A stretch of 64,000 nt of DNA. Source: Phallusia fumigata (lineage: Eukaryota; Chordata; Ascidiacea; Phlebobranchia; Ascidiidae). The stretch is from contig QXVZ01000327.1 of assembly GCA_008931825.1 (NCBI GenBank), positions 100,762-164,761 of the forward strand, in the 5' to 3' direction. The notes under the pieces are model-generated. The model saw only the letters and a program-made list of their open reading frames with translations, did not search any database and was not told the origin of the DNA. Positions 1 to 15,180 of this stretch are shown piece after piece (within the stretch, counting starts at the first letter, position 1; each line of letters opens with the position of its first letter). A program made the position numbers and the translations under genes.

Positions 1-325
1 GTACCAGGGATGGCTATCTTTACCATATGCACGATCAGCACATGCTATAACCCAAATTTAGATGAGCCACAAAGAAACTAATTTATTTACATACACATTG
101 AAGAATATGCAACAACACCTAAATCTGTGTGGTGACATTGTGAATAGCAACAAAAGACATATTTGTAATTATTTTCCTGTGCAACGAGCCACATGCAGCT
201 CATAGGCTAAGGTTTTGCCAATTTTGCTGTATTGTTTTTTATGCCAAATAAAAACAATGTTGACTAATATCATTTATATTTTTAAATGGTTGCAGTATCT
301 TTTTGTAAATAATTGATATTTACAG
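1..325. other. Intronic or flanking sequence, no exon seen
   Basis: This is AT-rich sequence without a coding exon I can support. It ends in a splice acceptor at 321-325 that leads into the zinc-finger exon, so it is most simply an intron of that gene, whose earlier exons lie outside the window. Confidence 0.5.
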
Positions 326-2440
326 GTACCAGTGCAATGATTGCAACAAGTCTTTTGCACATCAAAGTGGATTGAAGAGGCATATAAATGACATTCACCA
401 GAAGCTTCGGCCTTTTATATGTGAATCTTGTGGAAGAGCATTTTCACGTAAAGTGAAACTAACAGAACACAGAAGAATACACACAGGTTGCTATTTGTAA
501 AGTAAAGATTAGTACTGTTTTCATTAGTGTGTAGTAAAAAAATTGTAAAATGGGATATAGACTGATTGAAAGGTTTGGGATTTGGTTGCTGCTGTACTAC
601 TAAAACATAATTTTACAAACTAGTTCAAATAAACTGTACCTGTTCGAAGTTTTAAATTGTCACTGAAACAATGTTGAAATAAGGCCTAAAAGTGTATAAT
701 ACTTGCCTAAGTTCTTCATTACCCGCAAATCATTGTTTAAATGAATATTTCACCCAATGTAGTGTAAAATATGCAGGTTTGCCATCAATCTGGTACCAAA
801 AGAGGATGACAGGAAAAAATATAGGGATTTACCACAACTGTAGACATCATTCTTACAAACTTAGCAAGCTTACAGTGCCTTGATTTGTGTTGTGCATGAG
901 ATTATGTATGTTTCATGATGTCACAAAGCTTGGTAGCAAAACATCTATGATGAGATAGAAAGAGTTTTCATTTAATATTGTTAAAGCTAAGACAAAATAA
1001 GGATGCAAGTTTATACAAGGACAAAACTTTGCTTAGACGTTAGTGTTCAAATTAAGGACAAATCTTAGAAATAAGGACAACATGGCAACCTTGAGGATAT
1101 GGCATGTGTGGAGAATATCACCGTTGGCAATCACACCTATAGGTTATGTTTTAAGTTGTTTGCAATTGTAGGTGAGAAACCATATGTGTGTGGTGAATGT
1201 GGCACATCGTATAAATCCAACAGGAGTTTGAAAAACCATAAAAAATCCAGACATGGAATTATTGTGCCAGAATATGAGACAGGAATTTGGAAACAATCTA
1301 GCCGAGAAAATGAAAACAACAAGGTTAAAACAGTAGGCAATTTTTAAGAATGTAAAAAATACCTGCTTATATACTTAAAAGCTTACTGGCTGCAACAACT
1401 AGGTTCAGTTATTGATCACATATCACCTCAATATAAATTAGCTTGATCTGTACTAATCTAATAAGAAAAAACTGTTAACAAAAGTACAAACTACAAGTAC
1501 TTTGAAATGCACGAAATTATGAACAGAATCCAAAGCTATAAATATCGTTTTGGTGAAAAAACAGAAGGCTCTTGCATGCAACCTACAAGACCTTCATTTG
1601 CCACAGCATGAAAGATGTTGCCTTATTTGGTTACACATGTATTGGTACCTCTGAAAATAGATAAAGGTCTACAGCCAGTCACTTCTACAAAACAACCAAG
1701 CATTGCTGACCAATATGGTTGTTACTGAGTTTATTGCCACGCACAAATAATAAAAACCTCATTTTAAACTACTTAAAGTGACTACTTGCATTTTTTAGTA
1801 CAGTGCAAACAAATTTGTTGTAAAGTGTTTGTTTAAATGCATTTCGACAAAGAAAAACTGGCTTGCATTTCAGGTGGATAAAGAAGTATCATTAAAAGGA
1901 TGTGTAGTTGCTGAAGTTTCACACACAGGTGAAGGTATGGTATGTAGTGCACCCCAGTATTATTCAAGTGACTTTTATGTTTTTTCAGGTTGTGAAATGC
2001 AACTTATACATTCACCTCTTGTTGCAATTAATCGGAGTAATTTATCATGCATCGGGTATTGTACTACATTATGTAGACACCAAAGCAATCATGTTTTTTA
2101 CATTTCTGTTTATTTACAGAACCTCATGCATGGAAAGTCAGATGGTATCAACTGCAATAACAAGTAGGTTTGGACAAAAATAGGCATTTTATTGTTGAAA
2201 CACTGTTTGGTTGTATAACTGTTGCAGCACCACACCTTCAAATATTACAACCTGCTATTTCTGATGCAGCTGAAAGTATGATGATCCCTTCAGTTGGTAT
2301 GTTTGCTGCTTAGTGATGACTTTAATCACCGCAGTCAAATGGAAAACTGCAATGATTGTTTAAACTTTGTTTGTTGTTTAAAAAGGTTTCTTTGCATTAC
2401 AGCAGTTTCATCATCTCTCCATTTTGGGCAAAGAAGTTGA
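326..2440 (+). CDS. C2H2 zinc-finger protein, 3' part (partial)
   Basis: The likely role is a nuclear DNA- or RNA-binding protein; the target is unknown. Coding exons are modelled at 326-486, 1172-1323, 1874-1928, 2228-2296 and 2403-2440 (stop 2438-2440). Exon 1 holds two fingers: CxxC paired with H-x4-H, then CxxC paired with H-x3-H. The HTGEKPY linker is split by the first intron (donor 487, phase 1), and exon 2 holds a third finger with H-x4-H. The later exons give a short tail rich in Ser, Ala and hydrophobic residues with no known domain, so they are less certain. If the donor at 1324 is not used, the protein would stop at 1345-1347. The 5' end is outside the window, so the total finger number is unknown. 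I do not recognise the orthologue. The gene converges on HSPBP1, only 170 bases away. Confidence 0.7.
940..1100. repeat. Dispersed repeat with a related copy at 41950-42090
   Basis: The stretch holds several copies of the phrase aaataaggac or aaattaaggac and ends in catggcaacc. A related stretch with the same order of phrases lies at 41950-42090, next to a SINE-like sequence. The copy here sits in the first visible intron of the zinc-finger gene. The family is unknown to me; the shared order of words is the evidence. Confidence 0.5.
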
Positions 2441-2446
2441 GTTGAG

Positions 2447-2528
2447 TTTATTCCTTGCAACCAATTACAGTAAGGACCTTTTCACATCCTTCTACCAGTT
2501 CTGCATTGTCAATGCAGAGGGTTTTATT
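2447..2528 (-). promoter_or_regulatory. Candidate poly(A) signals of HSPBP1
   Basis: On the minus strand AATAAA occurs at 2528-2523 and at 2452-2447, which is 82 and 158 bases beyond the HSPBP1 stop. Use of the distal site would bring the HSPBP1 3' end to within a few bases of the last zinc-finger exon on the other strand. Confidence 0.45.
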
Positions 2529-2609
2529 TGATAGTATGCCTGTTGTGCATTTAGCCAGAATGTTTCTATTAAAAAAATACAGAAAAGTTAAACAATAAGA
2601 AGGTAAATT

Positions 2610-4211
2610 TTAACAAAATCTAAAGTAGTACTTTTGTCTTTTACAATCTGCAAGGAAGGGTTGGTATTGTTTACATGAAAAAGCAATTAGCTCAAGTACA
2701 AACTCCAATAATTCAGCTTTGTCAGAGTTGGAAAGAATTTTTAAAAATGAAGTCAAAAAGTCATGTTCATGAATGTACCTGTAAGACAACAGTTTAAATA
2801 TGCATAAATACATTTTCAACACAATAAGGTGTGCCACTGACTTTAGAACCTCAAGGCTTTCAGTTGCTAAGTTTTTTAACAAGAAAATACATCTCAATTG
2901 TATTTTGTGGATTGAACTTTGTAAAGCAGTTGACAGGTATTCAAATCCATTACACTCTTTAAAACACTCAAATGCGTTTTTGTTTTGTCGCACAATACAT
3001 GACACAGCATGAAGACATTTTTGAGCCAATCGGGCTTGATCTGAAATATATCAAAAATGTGAGCCTAATGTTACATATGTCTCGGCACACAATTAAACCA
3101 CCTGTGGTTTCTCCCTTAAGGTCTGTCAATTCAAGTAATTTAGATAGAGCAGACATTTCAATGAGTGCATTTTGACAATATTCATTGTTTTGTGAAACTG
3201 CCACCACAACATCAGCAGAAGCATACCTGTGTTGGTATAACAAACAAAATATTTCAAGTTCTGGTGTTCTAATGAGACCACATACCTTAAGTTTACATTT
3301 GTATGATTTAAGTACTCTAACACTACAGGGAATCCACCAATCTTATGCAAATCACAAGCAACATCAATATTTTCACAAAGATCAGCTATTTCCTCCAAAA
3401 TCCTTTGTTTATCACAGTCAGTTAATGATGTGTCTGTTCTAGCCCCTTCTAGGAGAGTAGCTACACATGCCTTTAAGTGCTCCACCTGTGAATGTATATG
3501 TACCTTTTTGTACACATTTATAAGTACATGTTCACTTTTCACTATGTAGTGTACAGTTGCACATTGCTTAGTTAAACATCCACAAAAGTGGCTTTCCAAC
3601 CAAGTCAATGTGAGCAATTAAGTGCGGAAAAATATGACATAAAGATGTGTTTGTACCAGTTTGTCAGATCCAGCTATGTCTTGTAAAGCCGATTGAAGCC
3701 ACTTAATATCTGTGGTGGAAGATTGTTGTTGGGATGCCACATCTTTTTCCGAACTTTCGATAGCCAGTCGAAACAACTCTGAGTGACATATTTGATAGTG
3801 TTAAATAAGTTTGAATGTTAGATACACGTGCAAAAAAGTTTTATGTCTTGAAGCACTTTTCTCACTTTCACTTTCTTTGTTCATTGGTTGTGGCTGATTC
3901 GCTGCCAACAACAGCTTTTTTGCAAGCAATGATTTTTAACCACCAAGCTGTATCCGAAACGTTTCGACTTGCGAGAGCCCTTTCAAGCAAAGAGCACAGC
4001 CAAGGTCTGGCTCAGCCTCAGTGCAACACGCCCACTTCACACCACTTACACATCGCTTCATGCGTAGAATAAGTATTCACGGAGACACAAGTTTATTAGT
4101 TTTTTGTTCGGATCAACTAAAAGAACAAAATAGTGGATAATTAAAAGCGTACCAAACGGAATGCTTCAACCTTCAACCCAGCGATAGTCGACACCCGTTC
4201 AATTGATCCAT
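2610..4211 (-). CDS. HSPBP1: HSPBP1, Hsp70 nucleotide-exchange cofactor (Fes1 type)
   Basis: HSPBP1 is a cytosolic armadillo-like protein that binds the Hsp70 ATPase lobe and promotes nucleotide exchange. Exons on the minus strand are 4211-4178 (tentative first exon, starting MDQLNGCR), 3778-3657, 3485-3286, 3226-3102, 3040-2821 and 2778-2610 (stop 2612-2610); phases join correctly. Recognition rests on the run LFRLAIESS, then ADLCENIDVACDL, YASADVVVAVSQNN, HAVSCIVRQNK and LRCIFLLKNLATES, which match the human protein's helical repeats in order. The last intron is only 42 bases (2820-2779), a multiple of three without a stop, so its retention would still give a continuous protein. The first exon is the weakest part; it was chosen because it is the nearest upstream ATG with a phase-1 donor. 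The N-terminal glycine/serine-rich stretch of the human protein is absent. Confidence 0.88.
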
Positions 4212-4272
4212 CCAATTCCAAATTAGAGTGTTTTAATTCTGGCTACCGAGGATAAAAACTAAACAGTAATGT

Positions 4273-4549
4273 CAGGGGTCGGCAACCTATGGCCCGCAGG
4301 CCAAATCCGGCCCGCCAATCGAAAACATCCGGTCAGCAGACTCTTTGCAAATTGCCTATTTGTAAGAATATTTTGTTGGTTTTTTGTAGACTTACTACTT
4401 TCGGTACCTTTAATTAATTATTCTATACAGTGGTTTAATCTGTAGCTAAATAAGAAGATAAGCTACAATCAAATTCGCAAGTTTTAATCAGTGAAGGAAG
4501 TGGATTTGTAAGTGTAACATTAGTATGACCTGCAGGTAGCCGACCTCTA
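4273..4549. mobile_element. hAT-type MITE with inverted ends
   Basis: The left end begins caggggtcggcaacct and the right end, read on the other strand, begins tagaggtcggctacct, giving imperfect terminal inverted repeats around 277 bases. The left end continues with the phrase ggcccgcaggcc, which is common at ends of nonautonomous hAT elements. It holds no coding sequence and I do not see a clear 8-base target duplication. Confidence 0.6.
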
Positions 4550-5289
4550 TCTTAATATATCTTCAAAATATGTTTTTTTTCCGGACGTGCCGCGACCAAA
4601 CATCAACATTTTTCGAATCGACATACGCTATAAACACACTAATATTTTTAGTAGAACCATGTCAAATAATTCGAAATGAAAATCATTTTTGTCAAAACGG
4701 GGCGTTTAGATGCAACTTGCACGTTTACGAGACGACGATTTCGAGCGGCGACGTCTATTGTGCAAGCGAGCCTGCGACAAAACCGCACCTGAAAAAGGCC
4801 CGCCTTAAGCAATTGGATTCTCGCCCCTGAAACCTATATCTGTTCATGCCGAAATGCAGTAATATTACCGCAGGGAGCCGTACGTAGGAGCAAGAGGGGG
4901 CACTCCCCTTGAATTTCCGAAAAATGTATGATTTACACTTAAAACAGATACCAACTGTAGCCTATTCCTTAACGCAACCTGCTTGGTCCAACACCAACAC
5001 TTTCTTACTTCGAATGCTTTGTTCGTTTTTTTACAACTGATCAGACGAAGTTCACTGATCAATTTCAAGGGAACGGACAGGGAATAACTAATCATGTGAA
5101 TCGTTCACGATAAAGCACATTTTCGTGTGCGATTGATTCCAGAACGTGTATCTCTAGCTTTTCTTCAATTGAAAGTAAAGGACAAACAATTCTCCAAGTG
5201 AACAAACAGTTAATGACCTTTCAAGACGACCAAAGCACGCATTGCAACTGCAGCAGACTAAACTTCCATTGAAAAGTATAAACGTCAAC

Positions 5290-5400
5290 TATGTTGTCAA
5301 TGAAAGGCCGAAGTTAAACTTCGGTTAATCCGGACAAGATTCGAGCAAAAATTCCATTCGGATTAGGCCAGTCATTCCTAACCTGTTTTCATGGTGGTAC
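5290..5400. mobile_element. Tigger/pogo-like end or small MITE
   Basis: The words cggttaatccgga and cattcggattaggcc face each other here and match the end motif seen next to the Tigger relic at 46780-47600 and near 15835-15880 and 16535-16625. It is probably a nonautonomous derivative or a single end. Boundaries are approximate. Confidence 0.45.
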
Positions 5401-5734
5401 CCCCTTTGACAATTTCCGGACGGTAATTTCCTTGAAAATAACATAAATTCATTGAAACAGTAAGCTTTGAAAATAATTTTTCAAAAAGCATTGGGCAACA
5501 AACCTGATTGTTGACTGTTACATCATATGCGAATGATAATAGCGGTTAGTCTTACGAAGTATAATGCCGTAACTAGCCGGGTACAATACGATGAATTAAG
5601 CAAGTATCTAACAGTAAGCAGTTGCTGTTAGTAAACATGTATCTCCAATGTCGTTTGGTGTACGAATTTGCAATTGTAAAGTGAAAAATCCGGGTTAGGA
5701 GATAGAAGTTGAGGTTTGACCGAGCGCAGGCTTG

Positions 5735-5930
5735 TTTTTGTGCCGTATCGTTTAAATATTTTTTGAGCCCCTGTCAAAACGCTTCGTAAATGCGGCGTAG
5801 CTGCAGCTGCGCGTTCAACTTCGACTTTCCAATTCTGCCCTGAACGTTTTTGCACTTTATAATGTCCTAACGTTGCGCAGCTTTTTCCGGCCTGGTAATT
5901 GATTTAGTGCTTCTGTATCGCCATGTTTTC
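5735..5930. repeat. Dispersed repeat, second copy at 60478-60680
   Basis: Shared words in the same order include gtagctgcagc, taatgtcctaacgttgcg or its close variant, and ggtaattgatttagtg. The copy near 60.5 kb keeps the same order with moderate divergence. The family is unknown to me; no protein is encoded. Confidence 0.5.
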
Positions 5931-6819
5931 ACCCAAAAGCATGGACTAAAAACCATTAGAAAACTGTTTGCAGTTTAGTTATATCGCCATTTTATCTCTA
6001 AACGTTTAGCCGCAAGACAATTTACGGTGCCCTACAACTGCCATTAAACAACTTTAATCCGAATTAACTTTTTGGATGCAAACTTTTTTTTAAGCAAACA
6101 ATTTAAGAATTATATGGCACGTGAAAATTTCATCCAATTTATGAATTTGCAAAGAATGGTAATGTTTTGCCCAAAGACTAGTGGTTTGTGTTTTAACTGG
6201 TATTGTGAACACCCGTTACATGCTTTTAATAAAGCAGGTTGGCGGCTTTTAAACCAGCAGTGGTGCAGAAACAGTCGCCCCTTTAATTATTGCTGCTCCG
6301 CAGTCCGCAACCAGCGTGACACGATACGAATACGACGCTAGGTGTCGCAGTGGTTTTAAGACCGTCACAGCAGAATCCTTTTAGTGTCCGTCTGTTGTCA
6401 TGTGTATAGTATGATTAAGTGTATTTCAATGAAGACGTGTGTTTGTTTCTTGTGGACGTTACAGACTGACAGATGTCGCATGTCGTCGCTAAGTTCTTGT
6501 TAATGAGCGCGTCGAGTATCTTTTGCCGAACATCGCAACCCGCAATGATTCTTATTTGGACAATTTTGATACGCTAGGTATTGATTGCACATTTGGTTCT
6601 GGGTAGAGTAGCATGAATGTAGGAAAGCTGTTGAATTGAAAAACGGAACAAACATTTTATTATGTTGCTATGTTTCGGAAGACTGTTTGAAGCAAAACGA
6701 ATTTTGCACAGATTTAACTCACTTTAAGTGTGAACCACACATGCTTTAATAAATACAGCAGGTGTACAACTAGGAATGTCAATGTTTTGGCCAAAAATGC
6801 CACATAAAAAAGTATTTTG

Positions 6820-7095
6820 GGGCTTGTTCAACCTAGTGTTGCCCAGCCTGGGTGCCGTCTGCAGGGCTCAGTGGTGTGGACAATTTACTAGAACTGTTTT
6901 TTTCAATTAAATTAAATATTACTAGGTATGACAGTAAATAACGCTTGCAAAACAGACAGGCTATACATGCAAAAAAAACAGTTAACTTTTATTGTTTTTT
7001 TGTAAATGCAATGTAAGCCACTAAGGGTGTTCACTTTTCATAAGTCTCAGCAAAAGGGTGCCTTGAAGAAAAATGGTTGGACACCACTGCTTAAC
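6820..7095. mobile_element. Worn hAT-like nonautonomous element
   Basis: The right edge read on the other strand begins gcagtggtgtccaacc, a typical hAT end, and the left part carries ttcaacctagtgttgcccag. The two ends are only loosely inverted repeats, so the left boundary is a guess. Confidence 0.35.
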
Positions 7096-7299
7096 CTATC
7101 AGGTTTGCAGAATTGAAGCAGCAATGCTACTTGACAGAGAAACCACCAAATTGGCCATTTCAGAGGTGCCAAGCAGTAACATGCCCATGAGCAAGCTTAT
7201 AGAAGGGTTTCCTTTTTTTGTTGACCTAATGTCTACAACCAATAAATGTTGATTATTTTAAAAACATGGTACTTGTTGGTGTAAACATACAACCTAACT

Positions 7300-7344
7300 T
7301 ATGTTTTAGAATCACACAAATTTTTTTTGCAAAGGAAATTTAAA
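7300..7344 (+). promoter_or_regulatory. Candidate (trans-)splice acceptors before HMG20
   Basis: Pyrimidine-rich runs end in AG at 7309 and at 7334, the second only ten bases before the ATG at 7345. No coding exon precedes them. They fit either a 5' UTR intron or spliced-leader addition, which many Ciona mRNAs receive. Confidence 0.4.
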
Positions 7345-8229
7345 ATGAGTCAAACTGGCAATTTTGTTCCTGAAGAGGATGTTGAGGGTGGTAAAAGAAT
7401 TTGGCCCAAGAATAAAAGAAAAAAACTCATGAAAGATGAAAATGCTCCCAAAAAACCTTTAAATGGGTATGTCTTGTTCATGAATGCGAGGCGTGAAAGT
7501 ATAACGAAGCAAAATCAAAATATGTCATTTGCTGACATTACAAAGCTTCTGGGTGAAGAATGGAGTTCGATGAATGAAAAACAAAGAAGTTTTTATCTTG
7601 AATCAGCAGAAAAAGAGAGGGAGAAATACAGAAAAAAAATGGAGGAATATAAAAAAACAGATTCCTACAAAAAATTTGCAGAAAAAAAAAGTGATTCAAA
7701 GCAACATTTTCCAGCTTCCTTTAATAATGTTAAATCTAATGAAGAAAAACAAAATGGAACCCTAAGTATAGATGCACCACGCAAAAAACAATCTGAAAGC
7801 AACATTCCAATTTTTACAGAACACTTTTTGGATTACAACAAAGCAAAAGAAAGTGAACTTCACCAATTAAACAAGACAAATATGGCATATGAAAAACAAA
7901 ACATTGTTCTTGACAAACATGTTGCCAACCTTAAAAATGCAGTTGAAAAACTAAATCAAGAAATTGAAGAACAAATTTCTAAAAACTTGGAGCTGGAAAA
8001 AAAATTAACTGGGTTTCGCTCTTTGTTGCTCGATGCATTTAGTAAAATATCCTTACCTGTCAGTGGCATGTTACCAACTATTGAAAATATTGATACATAT
8101 ATTGATGAAACTTGTAAGACATTACAAGGCAATATAGATGATCAATCATTTGTATCTGCTGTTCAAGATGTCATGACTAAAGTAAATTTTCAAACATTAG
8201 AGGTTTCATGGGAGGAACAAGACAGCTGA
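7345..8229 (+). CDS. HMG20: HMG20A/B-type HMG-box protein (BRAF35/iBRAF)
   Basis: The vertebrate relatives HMG20A and HMG20B act in chromatin with the LSD1-CoREST histone demethylase complex. The 294-residue protein is encoded without an intron. A basic stretch WPKNKRKK (residues 20-27) precedes an HMG box at about 34-104, starting NAPKKPLNGYVLFMNARRES. A conserved block PIFTEHFLDYNKAKESEL (155-172) is followed by a long coiled coil to about residue 225; this order and that block are diagnostic for the family. I chose the ATG at 7345 rather than an upstream non-ATG codon. It cannot be assigned to HMG20A or HMG20B, as expected for a pre-duplication chordate gene. The next gene, SLC25A26, starts 87 bases after the stop on the same strand with a splice acceptor between, which suggests an operon. 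Confidence 0.92.
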   Translation: MSQTGNFVPEEDVEGGKRIWPKNKRKKLMKDENAPKKPLNGYVLFMNARRESITKQNQNMSFADITKLLGEEWSSMNEKQRSFYLESAEKEREKYRKKMEEYKKTDSYKKFAEKKSDSKQHFPASFNNVKSNEEKQNGTLSIDAPRKKQSESNIPIFTEHFLDYNKAKESELHQLNKTNMAYEKQNIVLDKHVANLKNAVEKLNQEIEEQISKNLELEKKLTGFRSLLLDAFSKISLPVSGMLPTIENIDTYIDETCKTLQGNIDDQSFVSAVQDVMTKVNFQTLEVSWEEQDS

Positions 8230-8316
8230 CTGTTTTTGTACTGAATTGATTGTTTTTTTGCTTTTCATGTTTTAGATGGCAGGTAGAAAATAACAAAATA
8301 AACGTTTGGTGGAAAA
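8230..8316 (+). promoter_or_regulatory. Intercistronic region with candidate trans-splice acceptor and mini-uORF
   Basis: A long T-rich tract runs into ttttag ending at 8275. No AATAAA lies between the HMG20 stop and that acceptor; one occurs only just after it, around 8299. Directly behind the acceptor is ATG followed by four codons and a stop (8276-8293), a five-codon upstream frame before the SLC25A26 ATG at 8317. This is the arrangement expected between two operon genes in Ciona. Confidence 0.55.
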
Positions 8317-9129
8317 ATGAAAGTAAGTGAATGGACAGCTGCTTTAATTAGTGGCGGTGTCGCTGGGTTGGCAGTGGATATTACTCTTTTTCCTGTTGAT
8401 ACTGTCAAGACCAGGTTGCAAACTAAACACGGATTTCTCAAAAGTGGTGGGTTCCGAAACCTATATGCTGGAATTGGACCGGTTGTATTGGGATCTGCTC
8501 CAGGTGCAGCTGTGTTTTTTACAGCATACGAAACAACAAAAAAACTTGGCAACCACAGCAATCATTCAAAAATAGCAACATCCATAAGTAGTATGTTTGC
8601 TGCCTGTGTGGGTGAAACTGTTGCTTGTGGAGTCAGAGTTCCTGTAGAATTAATTAAACAGAGAGCTCAAGTGGGAGGTGGAAAAGGAACCTTTCAAATA
8701 CTTGTTGAAACTATACGCGCAGAAGGACCTCTAGGCTTGTACCGTGGGTACAGAAGCACAGTTTTAAGGGAGATTCCATTCTCGCTTATTCAGTTTCCAA
8801 TTTGGGAAATACTAAAAAAGCTTGCAGCAGGACCAAAAAATCATTCCACACCAGTACAAGGTGCCCTTTGTGGATTTATTTCTGGTGGCATAGCAGCAGG
8901 CTTAACAACGCCACTGGATGTAGCGAAAACTAGAATAATGCTTGCTGCAAAAGAAGAAAGAGCTGCCGGTGGGAAGATATTCTCAGTGCTATTAAATATT
9001 TACCGAACAGAAGGAATACATGCACTTTTTTTGGGTGTTAAACCCAGAGTGATTCTTATTTCTGTTGGGGGTTTTGTATTTCTTGGTTCATATGACTTTG
9101 TAAAATCCAAAATTACAATACAAAATTAA
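8317..9129 (+). CDS. SLC25A26: SLC25A26, mitochondrial S-adenosylmethionine carrier
   Basis: The carrier sits in the inner mitochondrial membrane and exchanges S-adenosylmethionine for S-adenosylhomocysteine, feeding methylation in the matrix. The 270-residue protein, encoded by one exon, matches the human length (about 274). The three mitochondrial-carrier signatures are visible: FPVDTVKTRLQT at about 25-36, VPVELIKQRAQV at 108-119 and TPLDVAKTRIML at 198-209. Each starts a repeat of about 90 residues with two membrane helices. The second and third signatures closely match human SAM carrier wording, which separates it from other SLC25 members. It follows HMG20 by 87 bases and converges on RAN; an AATAAA at 9346-9351 is the likely poly(A) signal. 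Confidence 0.95.
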   Translation: MKVSEWTAALISGGVAGLAVDITLFPVDTVKTRLQTKHGFLKSGGFRNLYAGIGPVVLGSAPGAAVFFTAYETTKKLGNHSNHSKIATSISSMFAACVGETVACGVRVPVELIKQRAQVGGGKGTFQILVETIRAEGPLGLYRGYRSTVLREIPFSLIQFPIWEILKKLAAGPKNHSTPVQGALCGFISGGIAAGLTTPLDVAKTRIMLAAKEERAAGGKIFSVLLNIYRTEGIHALFLGVKPRVILISVGGFVFLGSYDFVKSKITIQN

Positions 9130-9207
9130 CACATGGTTTTTGTGGTCTATTGTTGGCTAAAACAGTATATGCAAATACAACACAAGCAAGAACAAAGGAA
9201 AATTCAT

Positions 9208-9351
9208 TTTATTGTTTGAATGAACTTTACTAGTTGTAAGTGAACAAAAAGGGCAGTGGCATGCAATTCACATAACCGAATAATTTTGTACACAAAGTTT
9301 AGCCTTGAATTAAAAATGCTTTTGAACGGCGGTTACAGTTGGTCTAATAAA
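9208..9351. promoter_or_regulatory. Crossed poly(A) signals of SLC25A26 (+) and RAN (-)
   Basis: The plus strand carries AATAAA at 9346-9351, 217 bases after the SLC25A26 stop. The minus strand carries AATAAA at 9213-9208, 161 bases after the RAN stop. If both are used, the two convergent 3' UTRs overlap by at least about 140 bases. Confidence 0.5.
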
Positions 9352-9373
9352 TTGAACGAGCAAGATCTACTGT

Positions 9374-14413
<5,040 letters not shown>

Positions 14414-14559
14414 TTTGTTGCAAATATAGGGTTACCAAAAATTTAGTCAAATATGTTGATGAAAACGATAGTAGCTAAAATAAAAACATTTTGATTGTAA
14501 TGAAAGACAAGTTTATAAATTCCTCTAACCATAAAAAAACACAAGAAAAAATAAAACAT
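14414..14559 (-). promoter_or_regulatory. Intercistronic region MIS12 to RAN with candidate trans-splice acceptor
   Basis: On the minus strand, T-rich sequence ends in ttttattttag at 14475, 61 bases before the RAN ATG. No AATAAA is visible between the MIS12 stop and the acceptor. The 146-base gap fits an operon with spliced-leader addition to RAN, although a RAN-specific 5' UTR intron cannot be excluded. Confidence 0.45.
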
Positions 14560-15180
14560 TTAAATGTCATTAGATTTCAAATTTGTGAACTGTTCCAGCA
14601 TATCGGAGAGTTGGTTTATATCAGAGTTGCTTTCTATTGATTTGGAATGATTCAACAACTCAACAAGTCTGTGCTCTATTTTATCAACATCCTGAAGCTT
14701 GTTTTGTAGATGGGCCTGCTCTTGCTTTGCATCTTTAATCAGTAAGTTTAGTTCTTTTATTTTTCTTTCTTGATCAGTAATAACATCAGTATTACTTCTA
14801 AAAGTGTCAGCTGAGGGTGTGAAAACTTTTTCAAATTTCTGCCGCAAAATTGAGTCCCGAACCATGGCATGTTCTGGAATATTTAAAACCACATGGTTTA
14901 AGTAGTTTGCCAAAATTTCTGAGGGCATATCAAGAGACGTGTAAAATTGTTCAACAAATTTTAGAACCCCAGTTTGTATGTCATCCGGTGATGTTAACTC
15001 ATCCTCAAAATAATCATGGAGATAGGTCCTTGTTGCTGGAATAAGGGCAATAAAGTTTTGAACACATAAATTAAAAACCATGTCGGTCATTTGTTCTGCA
15101 CATGTTCCAAAGTACTGAATGGCATGAAGATTTTCATTTGTAGCAACAGTTAATTCTTTTCTGATTTTTCTACCCGACAT
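14560..15180 (-). CDS. MIS12: MIS12 kinetochore complex subunit
   Basis: MIS12 is part of the four-protein Mis12 complex that links centromeric chromatin to the outer kinetochore. The single coding exon gives 206 residues, as in human (205). The N-terminal half has the family pattern: a YFG motif near residue 22, a long helical stretch, and then LNHVVLNIPEH, which parallels LQLILRIPSNI of human MIS12. The C-terminal half is a coiled coil from about 135 to 200. Sequence identity to vertebrates is low, so the assignment rests on length, order of motifs and predicted structure. The ATG at 15180 is preceded by an acceptor ending at 15200, so a 5' UTR intron or spliced leader is likely. RAN follows 146 bases downstream. 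Confidence 0.75.
   Translation of the reverse strand: MSGRKIRKELTVATNENLHAIQYFGTCAEQMTDMVFNLCVQNFIALIPATRTYLHDYFEDELTSPDDIQTGVLKFVEQFYTSLDMPSEILANYLNHVVLNIPEHAMVRDSILRQKFEKVFTPSADTFRSNTDVITDQERKIKELNLLIKDAKQEQAHLQNKLQDVDKIEHRLVELLNHSKSIESNSDINQLSDMLEQFTNLKSNDI

Larger units (their letters stand above)
4550..7260. other. Spacer without a supported gene, several repeat relics
   Basis: This stretch between HSPBP1 and HMG20 contains only short random reading frames. I see a Tigger-like end motif near 5290-5400, a hAT-like end near 5375-5410 (cagtcattcctaacct), a dispersed repeat at 5735-5930 and a worn hAT-like piece ending near 7091. The sense promoter of HMG20 presumably lies in its right part, but no element of it stands out. 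Confidence 0.6.

Noticed and set aside
3815-4072. Plus-strand frame of 85 codons upstream of HSPBP1 exon 2
   Set aside because: It lies antisense in HSPBP1 intron 1, has no recognisable content, and the opposite strand also reads open for part of it.
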